Source: UBA11524 sp965646445
GTDB taxonomy: Bacteria; Bacillota; Clostridia; Christensenellales; Aristaeellaceae
DNA: 48,825 nt
Direction of reading: 5' to 3'
NCBI GenBank assembly: GCA_965646445.1
Contig: CBFFZW010000026.1
Location: 1 to 48,825 of the forward strand
A program made the translations under genes and the position numbers. The notes beneath the pieces are model-generated. The model did no database searches. It saw nothing but the letters and a program-made list of their open reading frames with translations, and had not been told where the DNA came from. Below, one piece after another: positions 40,374 through 48,825 of this stretch. Within the stretch, counting starts at the first letter, position 1, and the number at the start of each line of letters is the position of its first letter.

Positions 40374-42377
40374 ATGAAAAGGATATTGATTTTTCTGGTT
40401 CTTCTGTGCTTGACGCCTGCGGCCGGTCTGGCGGCGGAATCAACCGGCTACACTTTTTCTGCCGACACACGAGGAAGAGAACTGCGCATTGTGCAGGACG
40501 CGTATCTTTGCCGAGGCGTTTATCAGAGCCTTGGATTAAAATCGCCCCAGGATTTAGCGATCGTCGGCGGCAGGATGTACATTGCCGACACCGGAAACCG
40601 GCGCGTTGTGGCGGTTGACCTGGCAAGCGGCGACATGATGGAAATTCAGGGGGAGTTTTCCCAGCCGGTAGGCGTTGCGGCGGATGATCAGGGGCGGATT
40701 TATGTGGCCGATTATCAGAAGAACTGCGCGTTCCGCTTCAGCGCCGATGGAGAGCTGGAGCAGCGTTTCGAGCGGCCTGTCACGCCGGCCTATGGCGCAA
40801 ACAATCTCTTCAAGCCCCAATCGTTGGCTCCGGACGGTTCGGGTGGAATCTATCTGGTGGCGGACGGCGCGCAGAACGGCATTGTGCAAATGAACAGCAA
40901 AGGTGAGTTTGTCGGTTTTTTTGCCTCCAACATCGTTTCGATTCCGCTGAAATACAGACTGTATGATCTTGTGCTCAACGATGAGCAGATGGCGCGCTAC
41001 GGACTGGGCATCCCCGGCAAATTCAACACGGTGCTCCGGGGGACGGACGGATTGATTTACGCCATGCAGATCGGGGCCAACGTGCGTGTCCAAAGACTAA
41101 GCTACGCCGGCGTTGACCTGTTTGCGAACAACGCCAAGCTGACGGAGCTGACGTATCCTGTGGATATGGCCATGGCGCGGGACGGATCCATTTTCGCGCT
41201 GACAATGTCGGGCATGATTACCCAGTATACCAGAGACGGCGTGCTGCTATACAGCTTTGGCGGTTTGATGATGGACATGGCCAGACAGGGACTGACGCAG
41301 TCGCCCGCAGGAATCGGGGTGGATGACGACAACAACGTATATGTGCTGGACAAATCGACCGGTTATGTCCATGTGTGGGAGCCCACCGGCACCCAGCGGT
41401 TGACGCAGCAGGCCATCAATGATTACGACGCGGGGCATTATGAGGCAGCGGGGCGCGCGCTGGACGAGGTGCTGACCTACAACAGCAATTCATACTATGC
41501 GCGGCTCTACCGCGGCCGGGTACTGATGCACACAGGGGATTATCAGGCGGCGTTGGAACAGTTTCGCCTTGCCAACGAAAAGGAGGAATTCTCCGACGCG
41601 TATTGGGAGATACGCAATATCTTCCTGGCGGAAAACGGCGTATGGATCCTGCTGGGTCTGGCGACGGCGCTGGCGCTTTGGCTGCTTTGGCGTATCAAAC
41701 GGCCCGGAAAACGGGAGGCATACAACGCGTATGGGTGGTCGGTAAAACTGGCCAACCAATGGCACGGCCTGCGCCCCAAATATATGAAGCGCGCGATGCT
41801 TCATCCCATTGACACGGCCTATGAGATCAAACGCCGCAATATGGGCGGATACGCTTCGTCGGCAACGCTGATTGTTCTCACGGTGCTGGCAATATGCCTC
41901 AAAGAACTGTTCTCGGGCTTTCTGTTTTCCACGCCGATGGATGAATTTCCCGTGCTGCTCTACGGCGGCGGTCTGCTGACGGTCGCGGCGCTGTTTGCTG
42001 TGAGCAACTTTTTCATCACGTCCATTAACGACGGCGAGGCAACCCTTGAAATGATTGTGGATGTGATCGCTTACGCGCTGGCGCCGCTTCTGATTGGATT
42101 GCCAGTCATCACGCTGATGAGCAATGGCATGACCAATAACGAGGCGCTGATCATTCACACGCTGACGGCTGTAATGTATCTCCTGTGCTTTGTCAATTTG
42201 TCGGCCATGCTGATGGAGATCCATCACTACACCCTGAAGCAATACATCCAATCGCTGATTTTGTCGATTTTGTTCATGTTGCTGTGCATCCTTGTGTTAT
42301 CGCTGATCTGGCTGCTGGTCAAACAGGCGGTCGACTTTGTCGCCCAGGTATGGACGGAGGTGAGCGTTCGTGAATAA
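40374..42377 (+). CDS. Membrane protein with NHL propeller, TPR and Yip1-like domain
   Basis: A 667-residue exported membrane protein. In order: a Sec signal (1-20); an NHL-type beta-propeller (about 45-340) with repeats such as LKSPQDLAIVGGRMYIADTGNRRVV, VGVAADDQGRIYVAD and AGIGVDDDNNVYVLD; a short TPR stretch (about 350-405, AINDYDAGHYEAAGRALDEV); one membrane helix (about 415-435); then a cytoplasmic loop and a Yip1-like bundle of about five helices (490-655). It sits between the two permease pairs of a sugar locus and overlaps the next gene by eight bases. Genes of this pattern accompany DUF5696 proteins in Clostridia and Paenibacillus (recollection). The role is unknown; the propeller outside could sense or bind glycan or partner proteins. 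Confidence 0.8.
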   Translation: MKRILIFLVLLCLTPAAGLAAESTGYTFSADTRGRELRIVQDAYLCRGVYQSLGLKSPQDLAIVGGRMYIADTGNRRVVAVDLASGDMMEIQGEFSQPVGVAADDQGRIYVADYQKNCAFRFSADGELEQRFERPVTPAYGANNLFKPQSLAPDGSGGIYLVADGAQNGIVQMNSKGEFVGFFASNIVSIPLKYRLYDLVLNDEQMARYGLGIPGKFNTVLRGTDGLIYAMQIGANVRVQRLSYAGVDLFANNAKLTELTYPVDMAMARDGSIFALTMSGMITQYTRDGVLLYSFGGLMMDMARQGLTQSPAGIGVDDDNNVYVLDKSTGYVHVWEPTGTQRLTQQAINDYDAGHYEAAGRALDEVLTYNSNSYYARLYRGRVLMHTGDYQAALEQFRLANEKEEFSDAYWEIRNIFLAENGVWILLGLATALALWLLWRIKRPGKREAYNAYGWSVKLANQWHGLRPKYMKRAMLHPIDTAYEIKRRNMGGYASSATLIVLTVLAICLKELFSGFLFSTPMDEFPVLLYGGGLLTVAALFAVSNFFITSINDGEATLEMIVDVIAYALAPLLIGLPVITLMSNGMTNNEALIIHTLTAVMYLLCFVNLSAMLMEIHHYTLKQYIQSLILSILFMLLCILVLSLIWLLVKQAVDFVAQVWTEVSVRE

Positions 42378-44568
42378 GCTCAGACGATGCATGATGATTA
42401 TGCTGGCCTTTCTGATGCTGGCCCAGTCGGCGGCAGCCGGGAGCCAAGCGGTATTGACCGAGGCCGACGCCGTGCGGCAGACGCTGAACGGAAGTCATCC
42501 TTCGGCTGTGATTCCTCAAGGGGCCAGGCGGGTTGCGGACAGCAAGGAGCTCTCGCTCTGGTTGGATATGGACGGCGGGCTGTGCTACATTCAGGATAAG
42601 CGAAACGGATATGTTTTTGCTACAGGCAGGCGGGACGAGCGGACGCAGACGCTTTCGGCCAAATGGGCCGGGTATGCGGCCTGCTATCTGTCGGGCGATT
42701 TTGTTACGCTGGCAAACATGAATACCTTCAGCGAGACGCCTGATCCGGAAAGCATGACGTTTGCTGTTTGGGAAAACGGTGTGGATATTACGCTGTATTT
42801 TTTGAAGAGCGGTTTTTCCTGCGTTCTTCGGCTGACGCTGGAGGGAGACGCCCTGGTTGTTGACATTCCCGACCGTTTGATGACGAGCGGCACCGGCGAG
42901 TGCCGGCTCCTGAAGCTGTCGGTGATGCCCTTCATGGGCGCGAGCTTTCAGGGAGAAGGGGACGGCTATATCCTGATGCCGGACGGCTGCGGCGCGCTGA
43001 TCCGCTTTGATGCGCCTTTGGCGGCCCGGACGCTGACAATGCGGGTTTTCGGCGAGGACGGCAATCTGACGGCTATCGGCTCGCAGCTGAGCGCCTTGGG
43101 TGAAACGCCGGCGAAGCCGATGGAGCAGGCGCTTGTGCCGCTGATGGGCATTGCGCATGGAGGAAAGCAGAACGCTTTTGCGCTGTGGATTGAAAAAGGC
43201 GCGCCGTATTGCCAGATGGTAGCCAGTCCCGCGGGATGCAACAATCTGCCGTGTTACTTTGGCTATGTACAGGCGGTTTATAACGAGCTTTATCTCCAGC
43301 CCGTTTCGGATGCGGAGAGCTTTCCGATGGTGCAGAGCCAGCAGAATCCGGTGGATTTGTCGCTCCGGTATACGTTCCTTTCAGGCGAGCGGGCGGATTG
43401 GGTGGGCATCGCGCAGGCATACCGGCAGTATCTGGAGGCCGGGCACGCGCTGCCCGACTGTCGGCAGCCTGCGGCCATGCCGCTGATGCTTGACTGCCTG
43501 ATGGGAGAGAGCGTGAAGTCGCTGCTGGATACGGCGCATGTCGCCATGACGGCGCTCGCCGATGTGGCCCGGTGGCAGGAGAAATTGCACGATCATGATG
43601 TGAAACCGTTGGTCATGGTACTGGAGGGTATGACTGACGGCGGGGTGAGCCGGCAAAGATACGACCAATTCGCGGTGAACGGCGATACGGCTGCGCTGTC
43701 CGGCCTGACGGAAGCTGCGGACGGTGCCGCAGCCATATTGGTCAGGCGGCAGCTGCTGAAATTTTATGAAAAGCAGCTGCCCGTATCCGCGCGGGCGTAC
43801 GGCGTGACACATCGGTTCATCCAGACCGGCGAAGCGGATTATCTGGACGACAAAGCGTATTATTTGCGGCTTGATCGCCTCGGAGAATTGGCGGACGGCT
43901 GGGCAAGGAACCTGGCAGGCCAGGGCTTCGCGGCGGACGACGCGGGCAGGCTGCTATACGCCAATCAATCCCCGGCGGCGTTTACGCGGGACGCCGCGGT
44001 GAGAGAAATTCAGACGGCTCTGGCGACGCTGAAAAACCGGGGCAGCGTGGCGCTTTCGGCTCCCAACGCGTATGCGTGGCCTTATGCGGACTATGTTTAT
44101 GATTTGCCATCGTCGCATTCTGCGTTGACGTTTGAGACGGACGCCGTTCCCATGCTGCAAATGATCCTGAGCGGAAGCGCCCTGACCTTTGGAAAAAATT
44201 CGGTTCCAGGGGCGTCGTCAGACACGCAGCTGCTGCGGATGATTGATTTTGGCTTGTATCCCCATTATACCCTTACGCAGAAAAGCTCGGCGCTGCTGGC
44301 AAAATCCAACAGCAACAGACTGTTTGCCACGGAGGCAGACGCGCTGCTGGACAAGGCGATAGAAGAATACCGATATTTGTTGGCGTATCTGGCTCCGGTG
44401 GCGGGTCAGGCGATGACGGGACGGAATTCGCCGACGGACGGCGTAAGCGTCACGGATTATGCCAACGGATACCGCGTTGCCGTGAACTATAACAGGGAGC
44501 CGTGTCAGGTGGGCACGATAACCATACCGGGGCTGTCGGCCCGCGTCTGGAAGGAGGACAGGCCATGA
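42370..44568 (+). CDS. DUF5696-type secreted protein, possible glycosidase-like
   Basis: A 732-residue protein with a Sec signal (about 1-24, cleavage after SAAA). A beta-rich N-terminal region follows (about 30-260: LDMDGGLCYIQDKRNGYVFATG, DALVVDIPD, GDGYILMPDGCGALIRF), then an alpha/beta region (about 330-700) that looks like a TIM barrel, with WVGIAQAYRQYLEAGHALPD near its start. I recognise it as DUF5696, a family of unproven function encoded with sugar importers. It starts inside the end of the NHL-Yip1 gene and overlaps the following permease start (ATGA), so the three are tightly co-expressed. It may trim or bind the glycan outside the cell before uptake (inference). Confidence 0.75.
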   Translation: MNKLRRCMMIMLAFLMLAQSAAAGSQAVLTEADAVRQTLNGSHPSAVIPQGARRVADSKELSLWLDMDGGLCYIQDKRNGYVFATGRRDERTQTLSAKWAGYAACYLSGDFVTLANMNTFSETPDPESMTFAVWENGVDITLYFLKSGFSCVLRLTLEGDALVVDIPDRLMTSGTGECRLLKLSVMPFMGASFQGEGDGYILMPDGCGALIRFDAPLAARTLTMRVFGEDGNLTAIGSQLSALGETPAKPMEQALVPLMGIAHGGKQNAFALWIEKGAPYCQMVASPAGCNNLPCYFGYVQAVYNELYLQPVSDAESFPMVQSQQNPVDLSLRYTFLSGERADWVGIAQAYRQYLEAGHALPDCRQPAAMPLMLDCLMGESVKSLLDTAHVAMTALADVARWQEKLHDHDVKPLVMVLEGMTDGGVSRQRYDQFAVNGDTAALSGLTEAADGAAAILVRRQLLKFYEKQLPVSARAYGVTHRFIQTGEADYLDDKAYYLRLDRLGELADGWARNLAGQGFAADDAGRLLYANQSPAAFTRDAAVREIQTALATLKNRGSVALSAPNAYAWPYADYVYDLPSSHSALTFETDAVPMLQMILSGSALTFGKNSVPGASSDTQLLRMIDFGLYPHYTLTQKSSALLAKSNSNRLFATEADALLDKAIEEYRYLLAYLAPVAGQAMTGRNSPTDGVSVTDYANGYRVAVNYNREPCQVGTITIPGLSARVWKEDRP

Positions 44569-45449
44569 GGATCGGAAAGCTTGGCTACAAGAAACGCTGC
44601 GTTCTGTTTTCCTTTTGCTGCGTCCTTCCATGGATCATAGGCTTTTGCGTTTTTTCCCTCAAGCCGCTGGCGGATACGCTGATTTACAGCTTCTGCATAA
44701 CCAAAACGAGACCTGACGCAAGCATCAAGCTGAGCTTTGTGGGATTGGACAATTATGTGGAGGTTCTGTTCAAATGGAACGATTTTATGGAGGGGATGTT
44801 TGAATACGCGTCCCAGATTTTTCTGATGATGCCGGTGATTGTGATCATGGGGCTGATGATCGCGCTGCTGCTCAATGCCCCTGCGCCGGGACGGAAGTTT
44901 TTGCGGGCGCTGTATTTTCTGCCGGTTGTGCTGCTGCAGGGGCCGCTGATGGCGGTGGTATCCTCCCTGGGAGGAATGCGTATACCGGGGATTGGCAACA
45001 TGTTTGTGTTTGCCTTTATCCAGGAAAGCCTGCCGGAATTTATTTCGGGGCCGATTATGTATATTGTGAATCAGTTTGTCCTCATCATCTGGTATTCGGG
45101 CGTACAGATTTTGATTTGCCTGGCGGGTCTGCAGAAACAGGATAAAAATATGTACGAAGCCGCAGGCATCGACGGCGCGTCGGCCTGGCAGAGCTTTTGG
45201 AAAATTACGCTTCCCATTTCAAGGCCGTTTATCCTGCTGAGCGCCATTTATACCGTTGTGGATTTGTCCACTGCGGACATGAATCCGCTCATTACGGTAA
45301 TCAAGGACAATATGTATACCCGAAGCAGTGGATTTGGCTTTCCGGCAGCCATTACATGGCTGTATTTCCTGGTGATGCTCCTGGTGGCGGGGCTGGTGCT
45401 TCTGCTGCTGGGCAGGCGGGAGAAAAAGGAGCGCGTGAAGCATGGTTAA
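44565..45449 (+). CDS. ABC sugar transporter permease (pair B, first)
   Basis: A 294-residue permease with six membrane helices. The coupling motif EAAGIDGASAWQSFWKITLP lies at about 197-216. The N-terminus is short and basic (MRIGKLGYKKR) before helix 1. AAGGAGG lies ten bases upstream and the ATG overlaps the stop of the DUF5696 gene; the longer frame upstream is rejected. It differs from pair A in sequence, so this is a second importer core, not a recent duplicate. It pairs with the next gene. Confidence 0.92.
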   Translation: MRIGKLGYKKRCVLFSFCCVLPWIIGFCVFSLKPLADTLIYSFCITKTRPDASIKLSFVGLDNYVEVLFKWNDFMEGMFEYASQIFLMMPVIVIMGLMIALLLNAPAPGRKFLRALYFLPVVLLQGPLMAVVSSLGGMRIPGIGNMFVFAFIQESLPEFISGPIMYIVNQFVLIIWYSGVQILICLAGLQKQDKNMYEAAGIDGASAWQSFWKITLPISRPFILLSAIYTVVDLSTADMNPLITVIKDNMYTRSSGFGFPAAITWLYFLVMLLVAGLVLLLLGRREKKERVKHG

Positions 45450-46350
45450 TCGAAGCAAAAAAGCAGGGGTATTGCGCCGGGTAAGCATAGCGGTACGGTT
45501 TATGCTGCTGTGCGTGATAGGGTTGGCGATTTTGCTGACGCTGCTGTTGCTCCTCGCCGCCAGCGGCAAGGATCTGTACGGCCTGGTGGATCCGATGGTC
45601 AAATGGGTGCCGAGGCATTTTCAATGGCCGAATTACGCGCGCGCGTTTGCCATGCTGGGAGGAATGGGGGCGTTTGCGCAATCTATCGGCCTGTACGCCG
45701 CCGTCGCCGCGGCGCAGGTGATATCCTCCGCGGTGATCGCCTATGGCTTTGCCAGATACGGTTTCAAGGGACGCGGTATTTTCTTCGGGCTGATGATCGC
45801 CACCTTTTTTGTGCCGCAGCAGGTGCTGTTTCTCCCGCGCTATGTGATGTTTTCACGTTACGGGCTGCTGGGCGGCGCGTGGACGGTTTTGCTGCCGGCC
45901 GCGCTGGGCCAGGGAACCAAAAGCGCCATTTTAATCCTGGTATTCTATCAGTTTATGAAGGGGATTCCCAAGGCGTTGGATGAGGCCGCGCTGATCGACG
46001 GGGCAGGGTTGTTCAAGACCTTCCTGCGCATTGATTTGCCGCTGGCCGCGCCCGGCGTTGTCATATCGTCGGTATTATCCTTTGCGTGGAACTGGAACGA
46101 CAGCTACTTTGCCGACGCCTATTTCAAGGGAAAGATTCCAACCCTCACGCTTCAACTGGCGAACCTGCGCCAAATGTACGGGGAAGGAAAGGCGGGAACG
46201 GTTTCGGCCTTTGCGGCAGATCAATATTTTCATGCCGGCATTGAGGCTGCGGCAGCGCTGCTGACCATTCTTCCGCCGCTGCTGATATACATTGTGCTTC
46301 AGAACTATTTGATTGAAAGCGTCGACCGGGTTGGCATTACGGGAGAATAA
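45442..46350 (+). CDS. ABC sugar transporter permease (pair B, second)
   Basis: A 302-residue MalG-type permease. Helix 1 (about 20-41) is leucine-rich (CVIGLAILLTLLLLLAAS). The coupling motif is DEAALIDGAGLFKTFLRIDLP, with a leading Asp-Glu, at about 179-199. It overlaps its partner by eight bases. Together with the first gene of the pair it could share the binding protein at 34327 while pair A uses the split one, or the reverse; the sequence does not decide. Confidence 0.92.
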   Translation: MVNRSKKAGVLRRVSIAVRFMLLCVIGLAILLTLLLLLAASGKDLYGLVDPMVKWVPRHFQWPNYARAFAMLGGMGAFAQSIGLYAAVAAAQVISSAVIAYGFARYGFKGRGIFFGLMIATFFVPQQVLFLPRYVMFSRYGLLGGAWTVLLPAALGQGTKSAILILVFYQFMKGIPKALDEAALIDGAGLFKTFLRIDLPLAAPGVVISSVLSFAWNWNDSYFADAYFKGKIPTLTLQLANLRQMYGEGKAGTVSAFAADQYFHAGIEAAAALLTILPPLLIYIVLQNYLIESVDRVGITGE

Positions 46351-46375
46351 GCCTGGGGAGAAAGGAAGAAACATC

Positions 46376-47437
46376 ATGATGGAATCTGTTGCGCGTCTGA
46401 AGAACCATGTTACCCGTTCAATCTGTCCGGAAAACCGAACAGGAGAAAAGGGCAAGGGCGGCATGTGTCCGGTAGAGGAAGGCACGGCCCGCGAGGCGGC
46501 CAGGGACTTGGGCACAGGATGGAAAACCAATCCCTTCCTATATGTGGAAGGCGGGGAGACGATCGTTCTTGCCGATATTGAGGGTGAGGGCGGGATCCAG
46601 CACATATGGGTGACGCCTACCGGACGATGGCGGTACAGCATTCTGCGTATCTATTGGGATGGGCAGGAAACGCCGTCTGTCGAGTGCCCGCTGGGGGATT
46701 TTTTCTGCATGGGTTGGCAGGAATACGCGCCGCTTTCCTCCATGGCGGTATGCGTCAATCCGGGCAGTGCGTTCAACTGCTATTGGTATATGCCTTTCAA
46801 GCGCCGCTGCCGCATCACGCTGGAAAATATCAATACGGAGCGGGTGACGATTTACTATCAGATTGACTATGCGCTCTGCCGCCATCAGGAAGAAATCGCC
46901 TATTTCCACGCTCAGTTTCGCCGTGTGAATCCGCTGCCTTATCGAGGCGTGTATACGATTCTGGACGGCGTAAAAGGTCGGGGACATTATGTCGGCACCT
47001 ACATGGGGTGGGGCAGCAACAGCAGCGGATGGTGGGGCGAGGGCGAAGTGAAGTTTTATATGGACGGGGATGAAGCCTTTCCAACCATTTGCGGGACGGG
47101 GACGGAGGATTATTTTTGCGGATCATACAATTTTGAAAACAAGGCGGAGCACCGCTATGAAACCTATACCACGCCTTACGCGGGATTGCATCAGGTGATA
47201 CGCCCGGACGGCTTATACGCGTCGCAGATGCGGTTTGGCATGTATCGCTGGCATCTGAACGACCCGATCTGCTTTGAGCGGGACTTACGGGTAACAATCC
47301 AGGCGCTGGGCTGGCGGGATGGAGGACGTTATCTGCCGCTGAAGGACGATATCTTTTCTGTCGCGTACTGGTATCAGACGCTGCCGACAACTACGTTTCC
47401 GCCGTTGCCGTGCAAAGATGAGCTGGAGATTATCTGA
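46376..47437 (+). CDS. GH172-family (DUF2961) glycoside hydrolase
   Basis: A 353-residue single DUF2961 domain, now glycoside hydrolase family 172, whose studied members cleave alpha-D-fructofuranosides and D-arabinofuranosides. It has two jelly-roll halves. The characteristic motif CGTGTEDYFCGSYNF (about 239-253) carries a glutamate in the catalytic region, and GSAFNCYWYMPFKRRCRITLEN (about 130-151) is also family-typical. It has no signal peptide, so a cytoplasmic enzyme assembling as a trimer or larger is likely. AAGGAAGA precedes two adjacent ATG codons (46376, 46379); the longer frame upstream lies in the previous gene. Its position after the permeases suggests hydrolysis of the imported oligosaccharide. 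Confidence 0.87.
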   Translation: MMESVARLKNHVTRSICPENRTGEKGKGGMCPVEEGTAREAARDLGTGWKTNPFLYVEGGETIVLADIEGEGGIQHIWVTPTGRWRYSILRIYWDGQETPSVECPLGDFFCMGWQEYAPLSSMAVCVNPGSAFNCYWYMPFKRRCRITLENINTERVTIYYQIDYALCRHQEEIAYFHAQFRRVNPLPYRGVYTILDGVKGRGHYVGTYMGWGSNSSGWWGEGEVKFYMDGDEAFPTICGTGTEDYFCGSYNFENKAEHRYETYTTPYAGLHQVIRPDGLYASQMRFGMYRWHLNDPICFERDLRVTIQALGWRDGGRYLPLKDDIFSVAYWYQTLPTTTFPPLPCKDELEII

Positions 47438-47467
47438 CGCCGCCCGGATGAAAGGAGCATGAATGTG

Positions 47468-48481
47468 ATGAATCAAAAGATGATCCTGGCCTATGCGGAA
47501 GACCAAGCCCTGGCGATGCTTACCGATGAGGATTTGGACATGCTGACCCATGTCAATCTGGCCTTTGGCGTGATCCGCGACGGCGTTGTATCCCTGCAGA
47601 ATCTGCCGCACCTGGACAGCATGGGGGCGCTGCGTGTCAGCCACCCGGACGTCAAGTGGGTGCTGTCCATCGGCGGCTGGACAGCCGATGGTTTCAGCCA
47701 GGCGGCGTGGGATGAAAATACGCGCCGCGCCTTTGCCGATTCGGTCGCCAGGGTGGTGGACGATTGGCAGCTGGACGGCGTGGATATCGACTGGGAATTT
47801 CCCTGCAACGATGTGGGAGGCATCGCCGCGCATCCCAATGACAAACAGAACTATACGCTTTTGCTGGCCGAATTGCGCAGAGCGATTGGCGACCGGCGGA
47901 TTCTGTCCGTCGCCGTCAGCGCGGAGGAATGGTTCATTACCAATACGGAAATGGACAAGGTTGCGGCGATTGCAGACTATGTACAGATCATGACCTACGA
48001 TATGCGCCCGGGAGTCAAGACAACAGGACACCATGCGGCGCCGTTTTCCCATCCGGGCGCGCCATGCGACAACAGCATGGCCCAGGCGGTGGAACGTTAT
48101 CACGCGGCGGGGGTGCCGCTGGAAAACATCGTTATCGGCGCCGCTTTTTATGGACGGAACTGGGCCGGTATTGACGCAGGTAAAGGTCTGTATCAGGACG
48201 CTGCCACCTATGCGGAATTTGGCCCGGCCTATCATGAGATTTGCCGCCTTGCACAAAACGAAAACTGGCGTGAAATGTGGGACGAGCAGGCGCAGGCTCC
48301 CTATTTGTTGGGCCCCGATCAGATGATCAGCTACGACAATCCGCGATCGATTGAGGCAAAGTGTCGGTATGTGCTGGAACAAAATCTTTTGGGCATCATG
48401 TATTGGGAGCATCATCTGGATCAAACGCATACGCTGTTAAGCGCCATGTCAAGTGCGCTACATAGCGAAAAACAGGCATAA
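47468..48481 (+). CDS. GH18-family glycoside hydrolase (chitinase-like, cytoplasmic)
   Basis: A 337-residue TIM-barrel enzyme of family GH18. The barrel strand motif KWVLSIGGW (63-71) and the catalytic LDGVDIDWEFP (102-112; proton donor Glu110 with Asp106 and Asp108) are intact. YVQIMTYDM and the final IMYWEHHLD correspond to the substrate-binding strands. There is no signal peptide, so it would act on imported N-acetylglucosamine-containing or related oligosaccharide by the substrate-assisted GH18 mechanism. The ATG at 47468 is ten bases from AAAGGAG; the ATG at 47459 is one base away and unlikely. It is the last gene of the locus, closed by the terminator at 48487-48537. Confidence 0.92.
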   Translation: MNQKMILAYAEDQALAMLTDEDLDMLTHVNLAFGVIRDGVVSLQNLPHLDSMGALRVSHPDVKWVLSIGGWTADGFSQAAWDENTRRAFADSVARVVDDWQLDGVDIDWEFPCNDVGGIAAHPNDKQNYTLLLAELRRAIGDRRILSVAVSAEEWFITNTEMDKVAAIADYVQIMTYDMRPGVKTTGHHAAPFSHPGAPCDNSMAQAVERYHAAGVPLENIVIGAAFYGRNWAGIDAGKGLYQDAATYAEFGPAYHEICRLAQNENWREMWDEQAQAPYLLGPDQMISYDNPRSIEAKCRYVLEQNLLGIMYWEHHLDQTHTLLSAMSSALHSEKQA

Positions 48482-48486
48482 CAACC

Positions 48487-48537
48487 AACATCCTGCCGCA
48501 ATCTTCCGATGGAAGCTGACAACGCGGCAGGATGTTT
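48487..48537 (+). terminator. Terminator of the second sugar locus
   Basis: A 13-bp perfect stem pairs 48487-48499 with 48524-48536, with a smaller CTTCC/GGAAG hairpin in the loop. The T-run is short (TTT then GCT). It begins six bases after the GH18 stop and faces the convergent gene remnant. Confidence 0.75.
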
Positions 48538-48551
48538 GCTATGACAGGGGG

Positions 48552-48707
48552 TTAACAGGCGGAAACATCGTCCTTCAGGAACAGCTCGATGACGGGAACA
48601 AGCACATCCGGCTTGACGGGCGGCACTTCAAGCACCAGCGAATCGTTGGCCTGCGCTGCGCCGAAGGAGAAATGGCTGACCTTCCCGGTGGCTGCGCTCC
48701 ACTTGGA
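48552..48707 (-). pseudogene. C-terminal gene remnant of unknown function
   Basis: The minus strand reads about 51 codons in host-like codon use, ending ANDSLVLEVPPVKPDVLVPV then IELFLKDDVSAC and a stop at 48552-48554. Further upstream (above 48707) the frame stays open into AT-rich sequence that does not look coding. The sense stops close to one arm of the inverted repeat at 48708-48759. I do not recognise the family. It may be a decayed gene cut by an insertion. Confidence 0.35.
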
Positions 48708-48759
48708 TTGTGGTACTACACTTTTCCGTCTGAAAATTTCCCCTTCTGTAGTACTACAA
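48708..48759. repeat. 13-bp imperfect inverted repeat in AT-rich sequence
   Basis: TTGTGGTACTACA (48708-48720) and TGTAGTACTACAA (48747-48759) are complementary at 12 of 13 positions, with a 26-base spacer. The local base composition is clearly poorer in GC than the rest of the window. It could be an insertion-element end or an operator. Confidence 0.5.
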
Positions 48760-48825
48760 TACAAGTTGGACAAAAGGGAAAAAGAGAAGAGGCCTGAGAG
48801 CCAATCCGTTATCATTGAGAAGCAA

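Overview
The window looks like a GC-rich (roughly 60 %) chromosome segment from an uncultured, carbohydrate-degrading member of the Clostridia. The signs are strong AGGAGG ribosome sites, sigma-A promoters of the TTGACA-17-TATGAT type, LplB/YtcP-type sugar permeases without their own ATPase, an AraC regulator with a membrane sensor, LCP and YitT proteins, and gut-type glycosidases. Its secreted proteins, including the solute-binding proteins, have plain Sec signal peptides with no lipobox cysteine. I believe some uncultured Clostridia (Christensenellales-like) share this trait; that placement is an inference from memory.

Layout. 1-399 is a repeat-rich non-coding stretch. 400-3926 (minus) holds a phosphohexomutase and a two-gene unit (DapA/NanA-family aldolase, IclR regulator). 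A compact divergent control region (about 3927-4160) with two consensus promoters separates these from a ten-gene plus-strand operon (4161-16309): a sialidase-fold protein, two permeases, a solute-binding protein, a GH106-like rhamnosidase, an aldo/keto reductase, a second sialidase-fold protein, a PfkB kinase, a KdsD-type SIS isomerase and an RbsD/FucU mutarotase. All of its enzymes appear cytoplasmic. Together with the aldolase, the gene set fits import and breakdown of an oligosaccharide carrying a 2-keto-3-deoxy sugar acid. My preferred hypothesis is Kdo: the aldolase gives pyruvate and D-arabinose, the kinase gives arabinose 5-phosphate, and the SIS enzyme gives ribulose 5-phosphate.

16523-20036 is an envelope-polysaccharide precursor set (polyprenyl glycosylphosphotransferase, sugar nucleotidyltransferase, galE). 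20115-25270 is a two-gene operon in which a tubulin/FtsZ-like protein with a C-terminal coiled coil overlaps a 1102-residue actin/Hsp70-fold (ASKHA)-like protein. This possible two-cytoskeleton-family system is one of the two most interesting items. 25387-27919 holds a YitT membrane protein, a YdcZ-type DMT transporter and a TrmH RNA methyltransferase. 28018-32582 (minus) holds an NSUN/RsmF-type rRNA methyltransferase, an LCP protein, a CDF metal exporter and a CCA-adding-type tRNA nucleotidyltransferase.

32656-34239 (minus) is an AraC regulator missing its first membrane helix and most of its sensor; homology stops abruptly beside a second plus-strand carbohydrate locus (34327-48481). That locus has a solute-binding protein, a second large binding protein split by a one-base frameshift, two permease pairs, an NHL-TPR-Yip1 membrane protein, a DUF5696 protein, a GH172 (DUF2961) enzyme and a GH18 enzyme, ending at a strong terminator. 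The last 300 bases hold a minus-strand gene remnant next to an AT-rich inverted repeat. No tRNA, rRNA, CRISPR array, complete insertion sequence or origin was recognised.
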